A DNA stretch of 64,000 bases. Source: Polytrichum commune (lineage: Eukaryota; Streptophyta; Polytrichopsida; Polytrichales; Polytrichaceae). Both the position numbers and the translations under genes were made by a program. The stretch is taken from the NCBI GenBank assembly GCA_950295325.1, contig OX485807.1:10567001-10631000 (forward strand). Direction: 5' to 3'. The notes under the pieces were generated by a model that was not told the DNA's origin, ran no database searches, and was given only the letters and a program-made list of their open reading frames with translations. This document shows, one piece after another, positions 45,088 to 57,075 of this stretch (the stretch's first letter is position 1; each line of letters opens with the position of its first letter).

Positions 45088-46449
45088 TAAGTGATTGATA
45101 AAAAATAACCATGCTTTTTAGTATATTGGAGGACTTTTGTGGTCCACTTTACCATGCTTGCACCAAAATGACCAAATGGGTGGTTTGAAATCTTGTCCAT
45201 TAGAGTTACACTAGTGAGATAAGAAATGATCTTCCAAGGGTTGAATAATGTAAAACCATGGAAACACCAAGAATAGAGTTTTATGAATGGAGTTGGAGAT
45301 TACCATGTCACTTGGGAATACACAAAGTATGTTGCATGTATTGAGGCTAGGAAATGCTAAATACATGCATCAATTTTTTCCTAAATAAATTGGAAAGGTG
45401 GTCCGGAATTGTTTGTGGAAGACAATATTAAACACTAGTGTGATGCAATCATTGCTTGGGAAGGCTCTCATGTCTTGCTTGGTGCATATGTGATTGTGAA
45501 AAATTGGGAGAAATATTGGCGGGGGGGGGGGGGGGGGGGGATGCAATGAATTTTGTGGATAATATAGGATCAAATGTGATTCTAGGCATTTTATGGCTTG
45601 CAAGGGAACTCCTTTGACAAGGTACAAAAGTTAGGTCTTGTTTCTAACTATGTTTTCATTGTTGTTATTTTCCTTCCCATTCTCTAATTCTAATTCATGT
45701 TTCAATATGACCCTCGATATAGTGACAAAGGTTTCTACACTAGTATTCATCATCTATCATTAATGTCTATGATTAAGTTCTAAATATCCATGTAGGATAC
45801 GCTAAGAAGGCAACCGGGTGAAAATAAAGCAAGAGTCTTGGAACAAGAGAGCTGTAGAGAGGTTTGATTTGCACTAGTGTTCTTGAGGGGGAAATTTGTT
45901 GATGTCCTATTCTTAATTATCATGATTTGAGCCCAGATGGAAGTAAGAGAAACAAAGGAGTTTGAGAAATTTCGTCCCTTGGGCAATTTATAACTTAGGC
46001 ATAGCTTAGACAAGTGCGTAGTATAAAGGCATCTATATAATATTCAAAGACATGCATCTTAATCTCGGACAATCACAAAGCACAATCATTGTTTTCATGA
46101 AAGCATCCTTGCAGTGTACTAGTTAGCAAGCTTTAAGTGCTTCTCTTGACTCAATTAGGTCCTAGCATGAAAACGATTCGAATTCACCAACTTTCACATT
46201 TGAAGCCCCATTCCTAGTCATATGTTGATAGTAAATCCAAGTAGGACGACAAACACCAAAGGTTTGCAATGCTATAGATAATACCCATCTTCAAATCCTA
46301 CTCGAGGGGCAAATCAATTGGTATATTTTATTTGCAGTCAAATGTTTTTAAAATATTTGTTGAAAAACAACAAAGATGTTGCTACTTTTAATCATATGGA
46401 TGTGGTTAAAAATTTTCACCTTGTACAACTTTCTTATGTATGTTCACTC
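45088..46449. other. unassigned sequence with a G20 run
   Basis: A run of 20 G residues lies at 45521-45540. No gene recognised. A minus-strand frame across the G run (polyproline when read) is an artefact of the homopolymer. Confidence 0.4.
45521..45540 (+). repeat. G20 homopolymer
   Basis: Twenty uninterrupted G residues in otherwise AT-rich sequence. Confidence 0.95.
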
Positions 46450-46830
46450 TAAAGCAAATATTTAAATTAAATTACATTTTAGAATACATCTTTAATTGGA
46501 CTTGGAACCCCACCACATTTAAATGGTCGTTTACCACTAAATTCTTTCATTTGAGTTCATATAGGATAATATCACAAAAATTATATTTTATTATTATTAA
46601 GAAAATGATTCTTTAAAGTGAACATGTAGGAATCAATGTTCAGAGCCCCTCCCCATGTAGGAATAAATATTAAAATAAATGGTCTTAATATCCAATTTTC
46701 AAAAATAAATATTTGAAAATAAAATAACAAATTCTAAATAAATTTACGTGTATTATTTGGCTATTCTTTTCCGCTACCTAAATAATATATCGTCATCAAT
46801 AGTTGGGTGAAGTAGTTTGGATATATAAAT
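46450..46830 (+). repeat. dispersed repeat G, copy 1
   Basis: Co-linear with 52420-52810. Shared phrases are TTTAAATTAAATTACATTTT, TTTCATTTGAGTTCATATA, GAACATGTAG, CTTAATATCCAA/CTCAATATCCAA, TTGAAAATAAAA, GCTACCTAAAT and CATCATCA. The two copies lie about 6 kb apart in the same direction. No coding capacity. Confidence 0.6.
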
Positions 46831-47004
46831 TAGTTTTCCTGATTTATAGTAATATTTTCTTGAAGAAACGTATAATTCCATAGACAACCTAAAATCGGAG
46901 ATGACTCATGCCTTGCTTCATTCCAAAGTGCTCAATCATTAGAGTTTGAACCACCGATTTTGGGCATGTTGTATACACATAAATTTTGAAATACAAATTT
47001 CATC

Positions 47005-47135
47005 ACTAGGGTTAAACTGAATATGTTCTTCACATTTGTAATAGATGTGACAAAATACGTGAAGGTGTAGAGATAGAAATAAGAAAGATAAAGTGACGAG
47101 GGGGAGAGAAATTGTTGGTCTGCACATGCGAAGTA
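47005..47135 (+). repeat. short dispersed repeat, second copy at 43318-43430
   Basis: Shared phrases are GGGTTAAACTGAATATGTTC, ACATTTGTA, GAAGGTGTA.AGATAGAAA and TGCACATG. Confidence 0.45.
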
Positions 47136-47534
47136 TGTAACGTGTGCCTTTGATTCTATTTTTCCTCCAATGGGACACTATCTTATCAACTAGTCTAATG
47201 GAAGAGGAACAAAGCTTGTGATTTCTATCCATTCAATAGATATATGGGTTCTTATGCTACAAGTTGTAAGCTAGACAAACAAAATAAGGAACTCTTGGTG
47301 GATTGTGAATATCATGTGATGGTGTGGTACGTAAAGGATGCGGAAGAGTATCAAACATGCACTCAAAATCTCGGGGTGGCAACTCAAACAAATAATCACA
47401 GGGGCTCATCCAAAAATTTCATAGAGGCATAAATTATGTACACATAATCGTACATATAATCTAGATTATGTTTCAAATCATCTGAATTCGTTATCTCAAT
47501 GATTTACGAGATTTGTATAATTCTCTTGGCAATC

Positions 47535-48365
47535 CGACCACTTCTGGTGGTAGTCATTACCTTCGCTGAGCTAGATCCACAGAGACCAGGTGATGTGCAT
47601 AGGACAAGTGAGAAAGATCAGCCAAACTTATGAAGTCTCCTGCAAGATCATTTGTTATGAGCAAGATGGTCGCCATACACGTTGAGATTCTTCTCAAGCT
47701 TCGCCAGTTCCTTATTCACAACCTTCTCATCAGTCTCCAATCCCCGACCGGGGGCGAATACCAGTTGGAACACAATGGCGGATACTGTAAGATTGAAGTT
47801 TTGTGCCTCAACCTCAAGCCACTGGTTTGCCATAGCTCTGTCCTTAGTTGTTTTCCCAACCAAACATATACCCTGCTCTTTGTATTTTGTCTGAAATGTA
47901 TCTGGCAATGGCACGTGACGCTGCAGCTCACAATGTGCAATGTCATGACAAAAGCTCAGGTTTATTCATGGAGAGTCATCTGGAGCAACAACTTCGAAGG
48001 TGAGAACGCTCCAAGCAATCCCTAGACCTGTGTGATAAAAAATTGCAGTCCGCATGTTCGGCATGATGCATGCTACATACATCACCGAATGCACATGCAC
48101 ACGAACAGTCTTCTGTGCACTCTTATATAAGAGTGCATACAAACACCCTTATGCAGTTTCACAAGTGCAAGCTAAGCACTCTCCACATAAGAGTGTTTCT
48201 GTCTGCAATTTGAATTAACAACTTGATTGCATTAACTTGGTTGGAACATGCAATAGTTTCAGGAAGGTCTTGATTGGAGAGTGCTCACCAAAGAGTTTCA
48301 ACTCTCCATCCTGTAGGACGGGAATCTGTCCAAACGGTTGCAAAAAGGATTGACACATTCACACG
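47535..48365 (-). pseudogene. phi-class glutathione S-transferase remnant
   Basis: Two exon pieces on the minus strand. About 48365-48289 encodes QPFGQIPVLQDGELKLF and ends at a good GTGAGC donor. After a 368-bp intron with a CTGCAG acceptor, the next exon starts at 47920. It encodes the ESRAI-type segment, then YKEQG, GKTTKDRAMANQWLEVEAQNF, IVFQLVFAP, TDEKVV and LAKLEKNLNVYGDHLAHNK, then LAGDFISLADLSHL. Phi-class GSTs conjugate glutathione to xenobiotics in the cytosol. Two apparent one-base insertions break the frame (an extra A in GACAAAATAC near 47900 and an extra G near 47640). The first exon with the catalytic Ser and the end of the C-terminal domain were not found. It is either a pseudogene or a gene damaged by sequencing errors. 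Confidence 0.7.
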
Positions 48366-51300
48366 TGAGGAAAGGGAGAAGACATCCACCAAATGTTGGG
48401 AAGCAAGTTAGGGTTAGGGCTTACAAGCCAAAATAATGTGTATTATCTTCAATCTTTTTGTAGATTATATAAATTATAACTAGGTATGATGGAGACCGGA
48501 TTATGGACGAGCTACCCTGTCCAAGAGAAAGTCCACATTATTTTCGAACTATTCATGTATTATAATACATAGACATGTTTAAATCAAATTTTTGTTAACG
48601 TATTATGGACAGTCTCAATGTGCACTACATCACTCCATTCTAGGTTCTGTAAAATTGTTCTTTGGTATGAATGTACAAGGATAATTTGGATGGATTATCT
48701 GTTACAGATTATTTTGCACTAGTTGCCACCTGGGGCTCAAAATATGGAGCAACTTCAAACCATTTCCTGACTCCAAAACTTGTTGAAGTTGCTCCAGTTT
48801 CATGAAGTTGCACTCCCACACATCTGCACTGCATTCTTTAAAGAAGAAGCAGTCCAAGTGATTCTTAAATATCTCTTGGTTATGTCCACTATACTCATTT
48901 CAGGAACACATCTTTGCGTTGTTCACATTCCAGATGATCATAAACGTGGAATGTTTCCAAGCATTCCCAAGGTGAGTTATCTTGAACTGCAGCTTCATCA
49001 GCGAGCTGAGTGAAACTTATTTCTCAAATAAGCTGCAAGGAGAGGTCTTTGATGAATGTGTCACACAACATCGATTCCCACTGATCTCTTCTTCCTCACA
49101 ACATTCGTGTTTGGATCTGTATATAGAAAATCTAGAGTTTGCTAAACAATTTGGGTCACACTAAATCTGAACTTACTTCAATTCCTTCAGGAATGTATGT
49201 CACAAGAATTTCACACGTCAGGAGGAATTGTGGAGCTTCACCATCATCACGAGGTATACATGGAGAAGTTGTTTGGTGCATCATGTATTCCAATCAGATC
49301 ATGTATTCCAATCAGTCATTACAAACTGAAGCAAAGACGTGCTGAGGAAGAAATTATGTGTTATTCTACCCTTTGTGAACAATTTGGTAAAATACTATGT
49401 AAGATATGTCTGTTGGCCATATTGTGGGCAATTCTGGCCCCGAGATACTTCCGACTATATATTGGAGTGACTAGGAATCGTCTCATGTGATTAGCAATTG
49501 CAAATAATAGAGGTTATCATGTCAAGTTTCAAATTGAGATAGAAATGCAAAAAGCTATGAGAATTCAAATTGAAGGTCCTCTTTCTTTATAAAACTATCA
49601 CATGGGCTCTTCAAATTGTGTTCTCTATTACATCTAGAATGGTTGATATGTTTTTTATCCATGTATATGGAGCATAGGTATTATTGTTGGAATTCGAAGC
49701 CATCTAACCTAGGCGAGTAAATAACTCTTCCCTTGAGCATTGTATGAGTTGCCACACCAACTTGAATACAAAAGGTCTTAATGCATGATGGAGGTTTTAT
49801 GATGGAGGCATTAGAAGGGAGGGGAAAAAAACCTTACGACTGGTGATTGGTTCATTTAACCATGTAAAGAATAGGGAGGAAGATTTGCTTGCATGTGAAC
49901 TTAAACAAACATATGGATAGTTGCATGTAGTGGAGTCCCGAGGGGTTCAGTGGGTGAAAATCAACAAACATTGCAAGTTACAATATAGGGTGAGCTTTAT
50001 TTATTCAAGACTATTCATGTGATTCAAGTTAATATATTGTCAATTAATAGCCGAAAACATAATTATATGTAATATAACATTCTACAAATGCCAATATTTT
50101 CAAATGTATTTCATGAACAAAACAACATTCTAGGTTTAGTGGAGACAGATGACTCGGGGGTGCACCACCTATTGAAAACCAAGAACCATGTGCATTTGCA
50201 AAATACTTTAATAACCCCCTATATACAATTTTGTTTGTTTGTTTTGTTTGTTTTGTTTTTGGTGTGTGTGTGTGTGTGTGTGTGTGTGAAATCAAGCGAT
50301 ACACATACAATTTCAATGATAAAAATACAAGTGACAATATGTATACGTAAAAACAATTAAATTTATATATAGTCATAAACATAAGTATAGAAATAACATG
50401 GTATTTGTAAAAATACCACATGGGACGCAAAAACGTCACAAATGATGGTGTCTTGAATACAAAGAAGGCAACTTGAATTGGTCTTTGGAGGCATATTTTG
50501 CCAACTACATCTAGATGAATTTACAAATGTTGGTAGCACGTGCAAGTGATAATGAGGGAAGACGTCTTTTTACATCATGAATGTTATGTTCCTCATTGTT
50601 ACTTTAAACACTCTTGATAGTAATCAAAACATAATATTCATGGCATAAAAAGACATTTTCTTTACTCTATGAACTTGTACCATAGGTGTCCCTACAAAAT
50701 TAATTTCAGAATGCAAATTTTCCCAAAGTTGAAGTGCACACCGCAAGACCAGAAACTGAGTTGGCCTTAAAAAAAATGCCACATGTGAATGTGACGTTTT
50801 CACAAATACTATGTTAGATATACTTTTGAATAATAATGAACCCCCTATCGTATGTATAATGTAAAACTCTAGCATTCATTAATAAAGTCATTGAAAGACT
50901 TTTTCATCCACCAAATGAAACTCATAAGCAACTAAGTCTATAATATGTGTCACAGAACCTAATGCAATAATTGTTCTAAATCTACCATCAAATAATTTGT
51001 ACGATCGTAACTTCACTTATTATTGGTTCCTTTTTTATACCAACATTACCCAATCTCCATGTTGGATGGACGGTCCATAAAGTCAATTGGATCTTAATAC
51101 CAAATTTCCACACAACCTATAAAATTTCCCAGCAAACCATTTACCTTAATTGGAGTTAATTGTTTTGTCTATCATGTTTTCTTGACAATTATAGCTTTAG
51201 GCGTGTTCAAAAAACACACTCCACAATCACAACCAAGGTTTCACATAGTACTATGATTTGCGGAGGTAAGGAGTATATAACTTGCCTCATACATAATATG

Positions 51301-52419
51301 CTAGCCTTAATATGAGTTAATTGATCTTTAGATGAAGTTGGATTGGCATTCAATTGACTAACAAGTGTACTTTTAAAATTCTAGACTCCCCTACCTCTAC
51401 ATAAGCCACAATGAACTTTACATTAGATTGAGAGGGGAATTCAACATTTCATGTACATCAATTAGAACATCCAAGGCATGTCAAAGCTCACTTTGCAACC
51501 CCATATCTTCATGTAAATCATTTTCAACCTGCAACTGCATCAATTCCATCTCTATGACAACAACAAGACCTACATAATCCTAAGCACAAATTGAATCAAG
51601 CTTAAACACTCAAACACCAACCCTAAATGAACCCATAGTTGGCCAAACCTTGGCATCGATTCTTGCAATCCTTAGAACTTGCAACAATTGCAATCCCTAA
51701 AATGCTTCATCCAAATTGTTGCACACATTGGAGGATTACTAATGACATGAAAACAAATGAGAGAAACCCCACCTATGAATCAACACCTTTGCAATTTTGA
51801 TGTCGCTCATGAATTCATGAAGGCATCAACCACCACAAAAAACGCCACAAAGAAGCGATGGCCATTCTTCTTGCGACCCTAAGCAAGCAATGACCTCATA
51901 TTTAATTTAGCTCAATCACCCCTTCCAAAACCCTAATATTGCCTCTTCCCTAGATGCATGGTAGTGATAAGGAAATGAGAGAATTATTCTTCCTAGTTTC
52001 ATCCAATATTATATACTTATCCCATAAAGTCTAGTGACCCTACCATACAAGTACAAATGTTATATATTTTTTAGAGGCCCTCCATACATGTACATAATTA
52101 TGAGTTATAATTTGTGTAGCATATGTATACAGAGTAGGAAAAAGTTCAAAATATACCCCTTTTGTGGACTCATGTATACTCATACGTATTATGAAGTGTG
52201 TACCCCCTAGGATAGATGAAAATTTGCTACACTTTTGTTGAAATTCAAATGTACCTTAGATGTGAGTTTTGTATGAGGTACTCCAACTCAAACGTGGTCA
52301 TCTTCTAGAGGATTGAATTGATAGAGAAGTGAGACTTGGCACATTTCATAAAATTTGAATTTATTTTGTGCTACACTTGTTTACCACCTGCATTAGTGCT
52401 ATTATGTTCGCGCCAAAGC
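48366..52419. other. unassigned sequence
   Basis: Four kilobases without a secure gene. The minus strand near 48750-49260 has broken frames (WECLETFHVYDHLE followed by RKDVFL) faintly like NB-ARC resistance proteins. A (GT)n tract lies at 50262-50288, preceded by TTTG repeats. Confidence 0.4.
50262..50288 (+). repeat. (GT)n microsatellite
   Basis: About 13 uninterrupted GT dinucleotides, next to a (TTTG)n stretch. Confidence 0.95.
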
Positions 52420-52810
52420 AAGCGTTTAAATTAAATTACATTTTGTAGTACGTCTTTGATTTGACTTATTACCCCATCATTTATAAATGGTCATTGTAAC
52501 ACTAAACTCTTTCATTTGAGTTCATATAAGGTAAATCACCAAACATGGTATTTTATTAATATTATGGATAGATTCTTCAAAATGAACATGTAGAGGACAA
52601 TTTTCATTGCCTCCCATGGTACATGTCAATACTCAAATAAAAAACTTATTAACGGTCTCAATATCCAAAATTAAATTCATACATACTTGAAAATAAAACG
52701 TAAAAAATCCATTTCAATATATTAACATTATTTGGTATTTGTTTTTTGCTACCTAAATCGTACATCATCATCATCAAATAAGTAGTGTGTTTGCATCATA
52801 TATATGCCAA
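52420..52810 (+). repeat. dispersed repeat G, copy 2
   Basis: Direct-orientation partner of 46450-46830, with the same series of shared words. The sequence just upstream (52260-52400, including GAGACTTGGCACATTTCATA) loosely resembles 62400-62560. Confidence 0.6.
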
Positions 52811-53111
52811 TTGGGTGGAGCGTCGCGGAGCCTTCATAATTTTGTAAATACTAAAATTGCTCAAGATGTAGTGCCTATGATAGGGCAACATGCCTTATTG
52901 TGAGTTAAGATAGTGTTGCTGGGGCTTAGCGCTTGAGGGGAAATGAGGTGAGGTGCAGGGTGTGTTGGAACTTAGGCCCGGTTCACATGGATTCCCAAGT
53001 CCCAAGTTCCACTCATACCAATCTATTATACATGGAGGGGCAGTGTTTTTGGTTTGCGACCGGAAGACGACTTCGACCACACAAAAAGCCTGCTCCTCTC
53101 ATGCATGTGTG

Positions 53112-53345
53112 CAATGCACAGGAATAACCAACTTGTAGTTACAAATGAACCAATCGACTCTGTGAAATATCCTTTTGAAGTTCAAGACTTTCAGGCAAAT
53201 TACTGATCCTTTTAGAGGATTCTATGGAATATACCTCAAATTGATCAAGGTTAACCGGAAGACCATAATATGTGACCAATTGGCCTTGGAAACACCACTA
53301 GGATCTCGACCGATTATGCATGCCCGAAAATCTCCATGGACACTA
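53112..53345 (-). mobile_element. hAT-type MITE family C, copy 7
   Basis: Starts CAATGCACAGG and ends TCTCCATGGACACTA, with the family body between (TAGTTACAAATGAAC, TTCAAGACTTTCAGG, GAATATACCTC, GGATCTCGACCGATTATGC). The flanks CATGTGTG and GATGTGGG match at 6 of 8 positions, a decayed target duplication. Confidence 0.65.
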
Positions 53346-53532
53346 GATGTGGGACATGTGGATAACTTAAATGAAGGAAAGCTTCTATAATGACTAAGAC
53401 TTAATTGGATAAATTGGGACTTAATTGGATAAACTAAAGCTTAATTAGATAAACTAAGACTTGACTGGAATTACTACTAGAAGCTACAGTGTTTTGAAAC
53501 TCAATGTTGAGTTACACCCAAACTTATAGCTA

Positions 53533-53743
53533 CACCGTTTATGGTATTTAATGCCACTTCGAAGTTGGGGTCACGCAACGTTATAACTCCTTACAATAGG
53601 TTTTGTTGTGTATCTACAAAGATTAAATAGGTTGTATGGACATTTTATAACATAAATGGCTTTTACTTGGTAAAAAAATCGCCTTCTTAGTTGTAGTATT
53701 TGTAACTTTGAATAGTAAGTGACACTAAATACCATGAACAGTG
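53533..53743 (+). mobile_element. TA-MITE family 2, copy C
   Basis: 211 bp, flanked by GCTA and TAGC. The left end CACCGTTTATGGTATTTAAT and the complement of the right end, CACTGTTCATGGTATTTAGT, match at 16 of 20 positions and continue TGCCACTT / GTCACTTA. The inner end sequence GTGTCACTTACTATT is shared with copies A and B. Confidence 0.65.
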
Positions 53744-54097
53744 TAGCCAAATAGTATTTAGCCACATCGCAACGTTTTGGGGGTAAGGGTTCACAACACA
53801 TAAGGTAGAAGCACCCAATTCCAACACCAACTACGTATTTCAACAAGAACACTAATTATATTATTCTAAGGACTGCAAATGTAGCTCATTGGTCACTGAA
53901 GACAAAATGTTAATGATCACCATTGTCCATTTTTAGGGGGCCTATGTCACTTAGAAAGGTCAAGTGAGGTTTGTGGATCAACCTAATTACACAATCAACA
54001 TCAAAAAGATTGAGATTGGAATTCTTTTAGAATTGTCTTCAAGAGATTCCGAGTATAATTGACAAGTACAATCATTAGTGTAAAATGAGAAATCCGT

Positions 54098-54124
54098 TGT
54101 GTGTGTGTGTGTGTGTGTGTGTGT
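54098..54124 (+). repeat. (TG)n microsatellite
   Basis: About 13 uninterrupted TG dinucleotides. Confidence 0.95.
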
Positions 54125-54914
54125 TTTAAATTCAATAGATTATTGTTGATTGATATAGTCACCAAGCCAGTGTCCGACACATGCCATCACTACATTAAAT
54201 TGGATGTTTAATGTATGATTACATATAGTGTTGTTACCACCTTATCCTGCTCAACACCAATTTTCAATTTTTTTGACAATTAGGGTTGTTGTCTTCCTGT
54301 TGCCCCACCTTCCTATCGCTTAGGGCTTCTCCGCTAGGAACTAGACTAGCGCTCGAGGGGGGCACAGTTCTTGTGAGCGATTGCGTCTCAAGGTGATATT
54401 TTCATACGAGGTCTTACTAGTGTTGACTGTTGCTGCAGAATTGAGTGCACTACTTTTTCTTGGGTGGTTGGGCTATTGGAGTTTGTGTGAAGGATTTTGG
54501 TTCACTGTGTTTTGACACCGGATGTGCTTGAAAAATCTACTTGGAATGTGCTCAGATTCCCCTTACATAAATGTACTTTGAAATCGCAAATCTGCTTTGT
54601 TTCAAGGCTGACTGTACAGGGTCTTAAATTTGCTGATTCCATAACATCATCATCAAAACTGTGCTACTTCATCTTTGAACTCCAAGATCATCAACTGCAG
54701 TAATAGAAGCAAATATTGCAACAGCTTTTGAGCGAGCAAGACTTCCATCACAACTAACACTAAACTCAAACATGTAACTTCCACACATTACACAGTGTTT
54801 CAAGTCTTAAGTCTCAACTTCCATGCTCTCAACAGCTAAGATTGCATGGCTTATCTACCTCTAGTGAACTGGGCGTCAAGGACTTGGGAGTGGGGACCCA
54901 TGTGAAGCCGCCCT

Positions 54915-56354
54915 GATTGGAGGTTGTGAGCATCCTGTGCCTTGCCAATGCACAATAAGTCGGAGATTGTCGCTCGTCGCCCACGCTTGGGCAGCATTAG
55001 CAGCAACCAAGCAAAGTTAGGTCCGAAAGGAGATCAATGTTTGTGGCTTCATGAGATCAATGTGTGTGACTTCATGAGGAGCATGCATTTGGACTGCAGT
55101 TGTCGCCCAAAGCCCAAAGCAACAGCTAGGGCAAAGATACTTAGGGCCAAGTTTCATGTGCCGGTGCCGGTTCATTTTTTAAGTGGGTGAGAAACGGGTG
55201 ACATCATCCAAAAAATGGGTGATGTCACTCTTTTAACGAAGGGGTACTTCTATATGGGGTGTCGGTTTCCTACTTTCGATTTCCTACTTTCTTACCAAAT
55301 TTGGTGAATAATAAGACGTCACACTTAGTGAAGGTGGCCGGTAACGAGGGTCATCATCATTTAACTTTTGATATTTGACTTGTACAAGAATTATGGTACA
55401 TTTATTGAATGAATTTGAAATTTTGTGTACTTGGTGTCCATAGGTTGGTACAGATGTCATCTATGGGAATATATAAAAAAGTTATATTTTACTTTCAGTT
55501 GAAATCATGATAATACATTATTTATAAGTGATTTATTTTGTAGATTTTAGTAGTTTTTTATTTTTATTTTTATTTATTAAACCCAACACTTACTATCACA
55601 TTGCATAATTTGTATGTATATTTTATTATTAAGATTAAATTTCTTGAAAATATCATGAGATACACGTTCCCATGAGTTCATGATGAGAACTCCAATAATA
55701 TAACATACAAACATTTTATATCTCTTCTTTCCTTTTCATTTCTTCTCACAACTAGGCTTTGGGTGTACAAAGAGTGCACGATGCAAGAGCAAGGAGCCCT
55801 AGGAGTACCCCAAAAGGACTTGAAGAACAAAAGTGTGCCTTTAGTACCCAAGGGGACCAGCCGATCCGGCCACCCAAGCTCTCTAACCGGTACATGTCCT
55901 TCTCTCGACCGTTAGGACCGCCGGTCCTTTGGCGCCTGTTCCTGCACAATGTATAATGCGGGACACCCATCCATGTGGGGTACTGGTCCTTGGGTGAGGG
56001 GGATGGGCACATGGCACCATTCAGCCATCCACCCATTTATATTTCAAAAAATGGACCAAGACCGGTACATGGAACCTTGCCCTTATTTAGAGTTCCTGTT
56101 AGAGCTCCCACTCCCTTTCCCTTCCCGTTCTCATCTGCACTCTCCCCTTTTCCCATGGCACATAGGGCTGACCTGGCATTCCCAGAAGCCACTGTACTTT
56201 GATGACATGGCAACATACTGGTTTGGGAGCACATGGGAACACTTTGGAGTGGCCACGCAAGCAGGCCCTTCCTTCACTTGGCAATAAGGGCACTTATCTT
56301 ATGTGGGCCTTTGCAGTCGCTCGGGCCTCTTGATCCGGAAGCCTATGCATCTGA
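54915..56354. other. unassigned sequence
   Basis: No gene recognised. 55750-56300 is more GC-rich than its surroundings, with open frames on both strands (55752-56036 minus, 55949-56287 plus) but no recognisable motif. Confidence 0.35.
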
Positions 56355-56915
56355 GGGGCACTTTATATTAGGGCCCATTTCTAGGGCCCATTTCCAAACC
56401 CTAGGCATCAACCAATGAGAGTGCTTAGATTGCCCAAATGGGCCCTAATATGGGTCCAAGGGCATTATATTGAGAGTCGGCCCACTTCTCCTAAAGCTTG
56501 CGTGGCGGGTGACATGGCGGCGTTTTGGAGGGAAAAAAATGGGCCGAAGGCAAAAAAATGGGTCGAGGGTTTATGGAGACCCACTTCGCACCTACGGCCC
56601 ACTTCACCCAACTTCCGTCATATAGTCATTTATGACTTTATGACTTTAGTTCAAGCAAGGGCATAATTCATTTAAGCCCAAGTGGGCCGTGGATTGGGCC
56701 TTACAATATAAAGTCCCTAGGCCCATTTGGAAGGCCCCCTTTAAAGTAGAATTCCCAATTTGGGCCCTACAAGTGGGCCTATGGACTTTATATTGCAAGG
56801 CCCACTCAACGGCCCACTTTGTAAAGTAGGGCTAAAGTTAAGGCCCACTTCAAGTCCAAGTGGGCTCAACTCCAAATGGGCCGGCCGCCAAATGGGCCCT
56901 AATATAAAGTGCCCC
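56355..56915 (+). mobile_element. inverted-repeat element dense in TGGGCC motifs, with an internal fold-back
   Basis: 561 bp with near-perfect inverted ends: GGGGCACTTTATATTAGGGC at the left, complement of the right end the same, and the pairing continues through CCATTT. It is flanked by TGA and TAA, possibly a three-base T-A target as in PIF/Harbinger elements. A second inverted repeat inside, 56680-56724 against 56774-56819, has arms of about 45 bp. GGCCCA or TGGGCC occurs about 17 times between 56290 and 56915. Confidence 0.65.
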
Positions 56916-57075
56916 TAAGTGGTATTTCTCAACGGGTCTAGTGAACCCTCCAACGGTCAAAGGGTGTTCTTTTGAGAGCTGAAATGACTTTCATATACAT
57001 TTTGGGAGACTTTCTATGCTCTAGCGTTGTTTACATCAAAAGAGACGTTGTTTCGAATCATTTCAAGAATGGATA

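Larger units (their letters stand above)
52975..54914 (-). mobile_element. possible larger inverted-repeat element E, copy 2, with nested MITEs
   Basis: 52975 begins GGCCCGGTTCACATGGATTC, which matches the right end of element E (32260-32649). 54779-54914 is the complement of the left 130 bp of element E, ending CCGCCCT. The two ends are in the orientation expected for one minus-strand element of about 1.94 kb. The interior contains a hAT MITE (53112-53345), a TA-MITE (53533-53743) and unassigned DNA. It could equally be two unrelated fragments. Confidence 0.35.

Noticed and set aside
45370-45627. Minus-strand frame with a polyproline run
   Set aside because: The proline run is only the G20 homopolymer read on the other strand.
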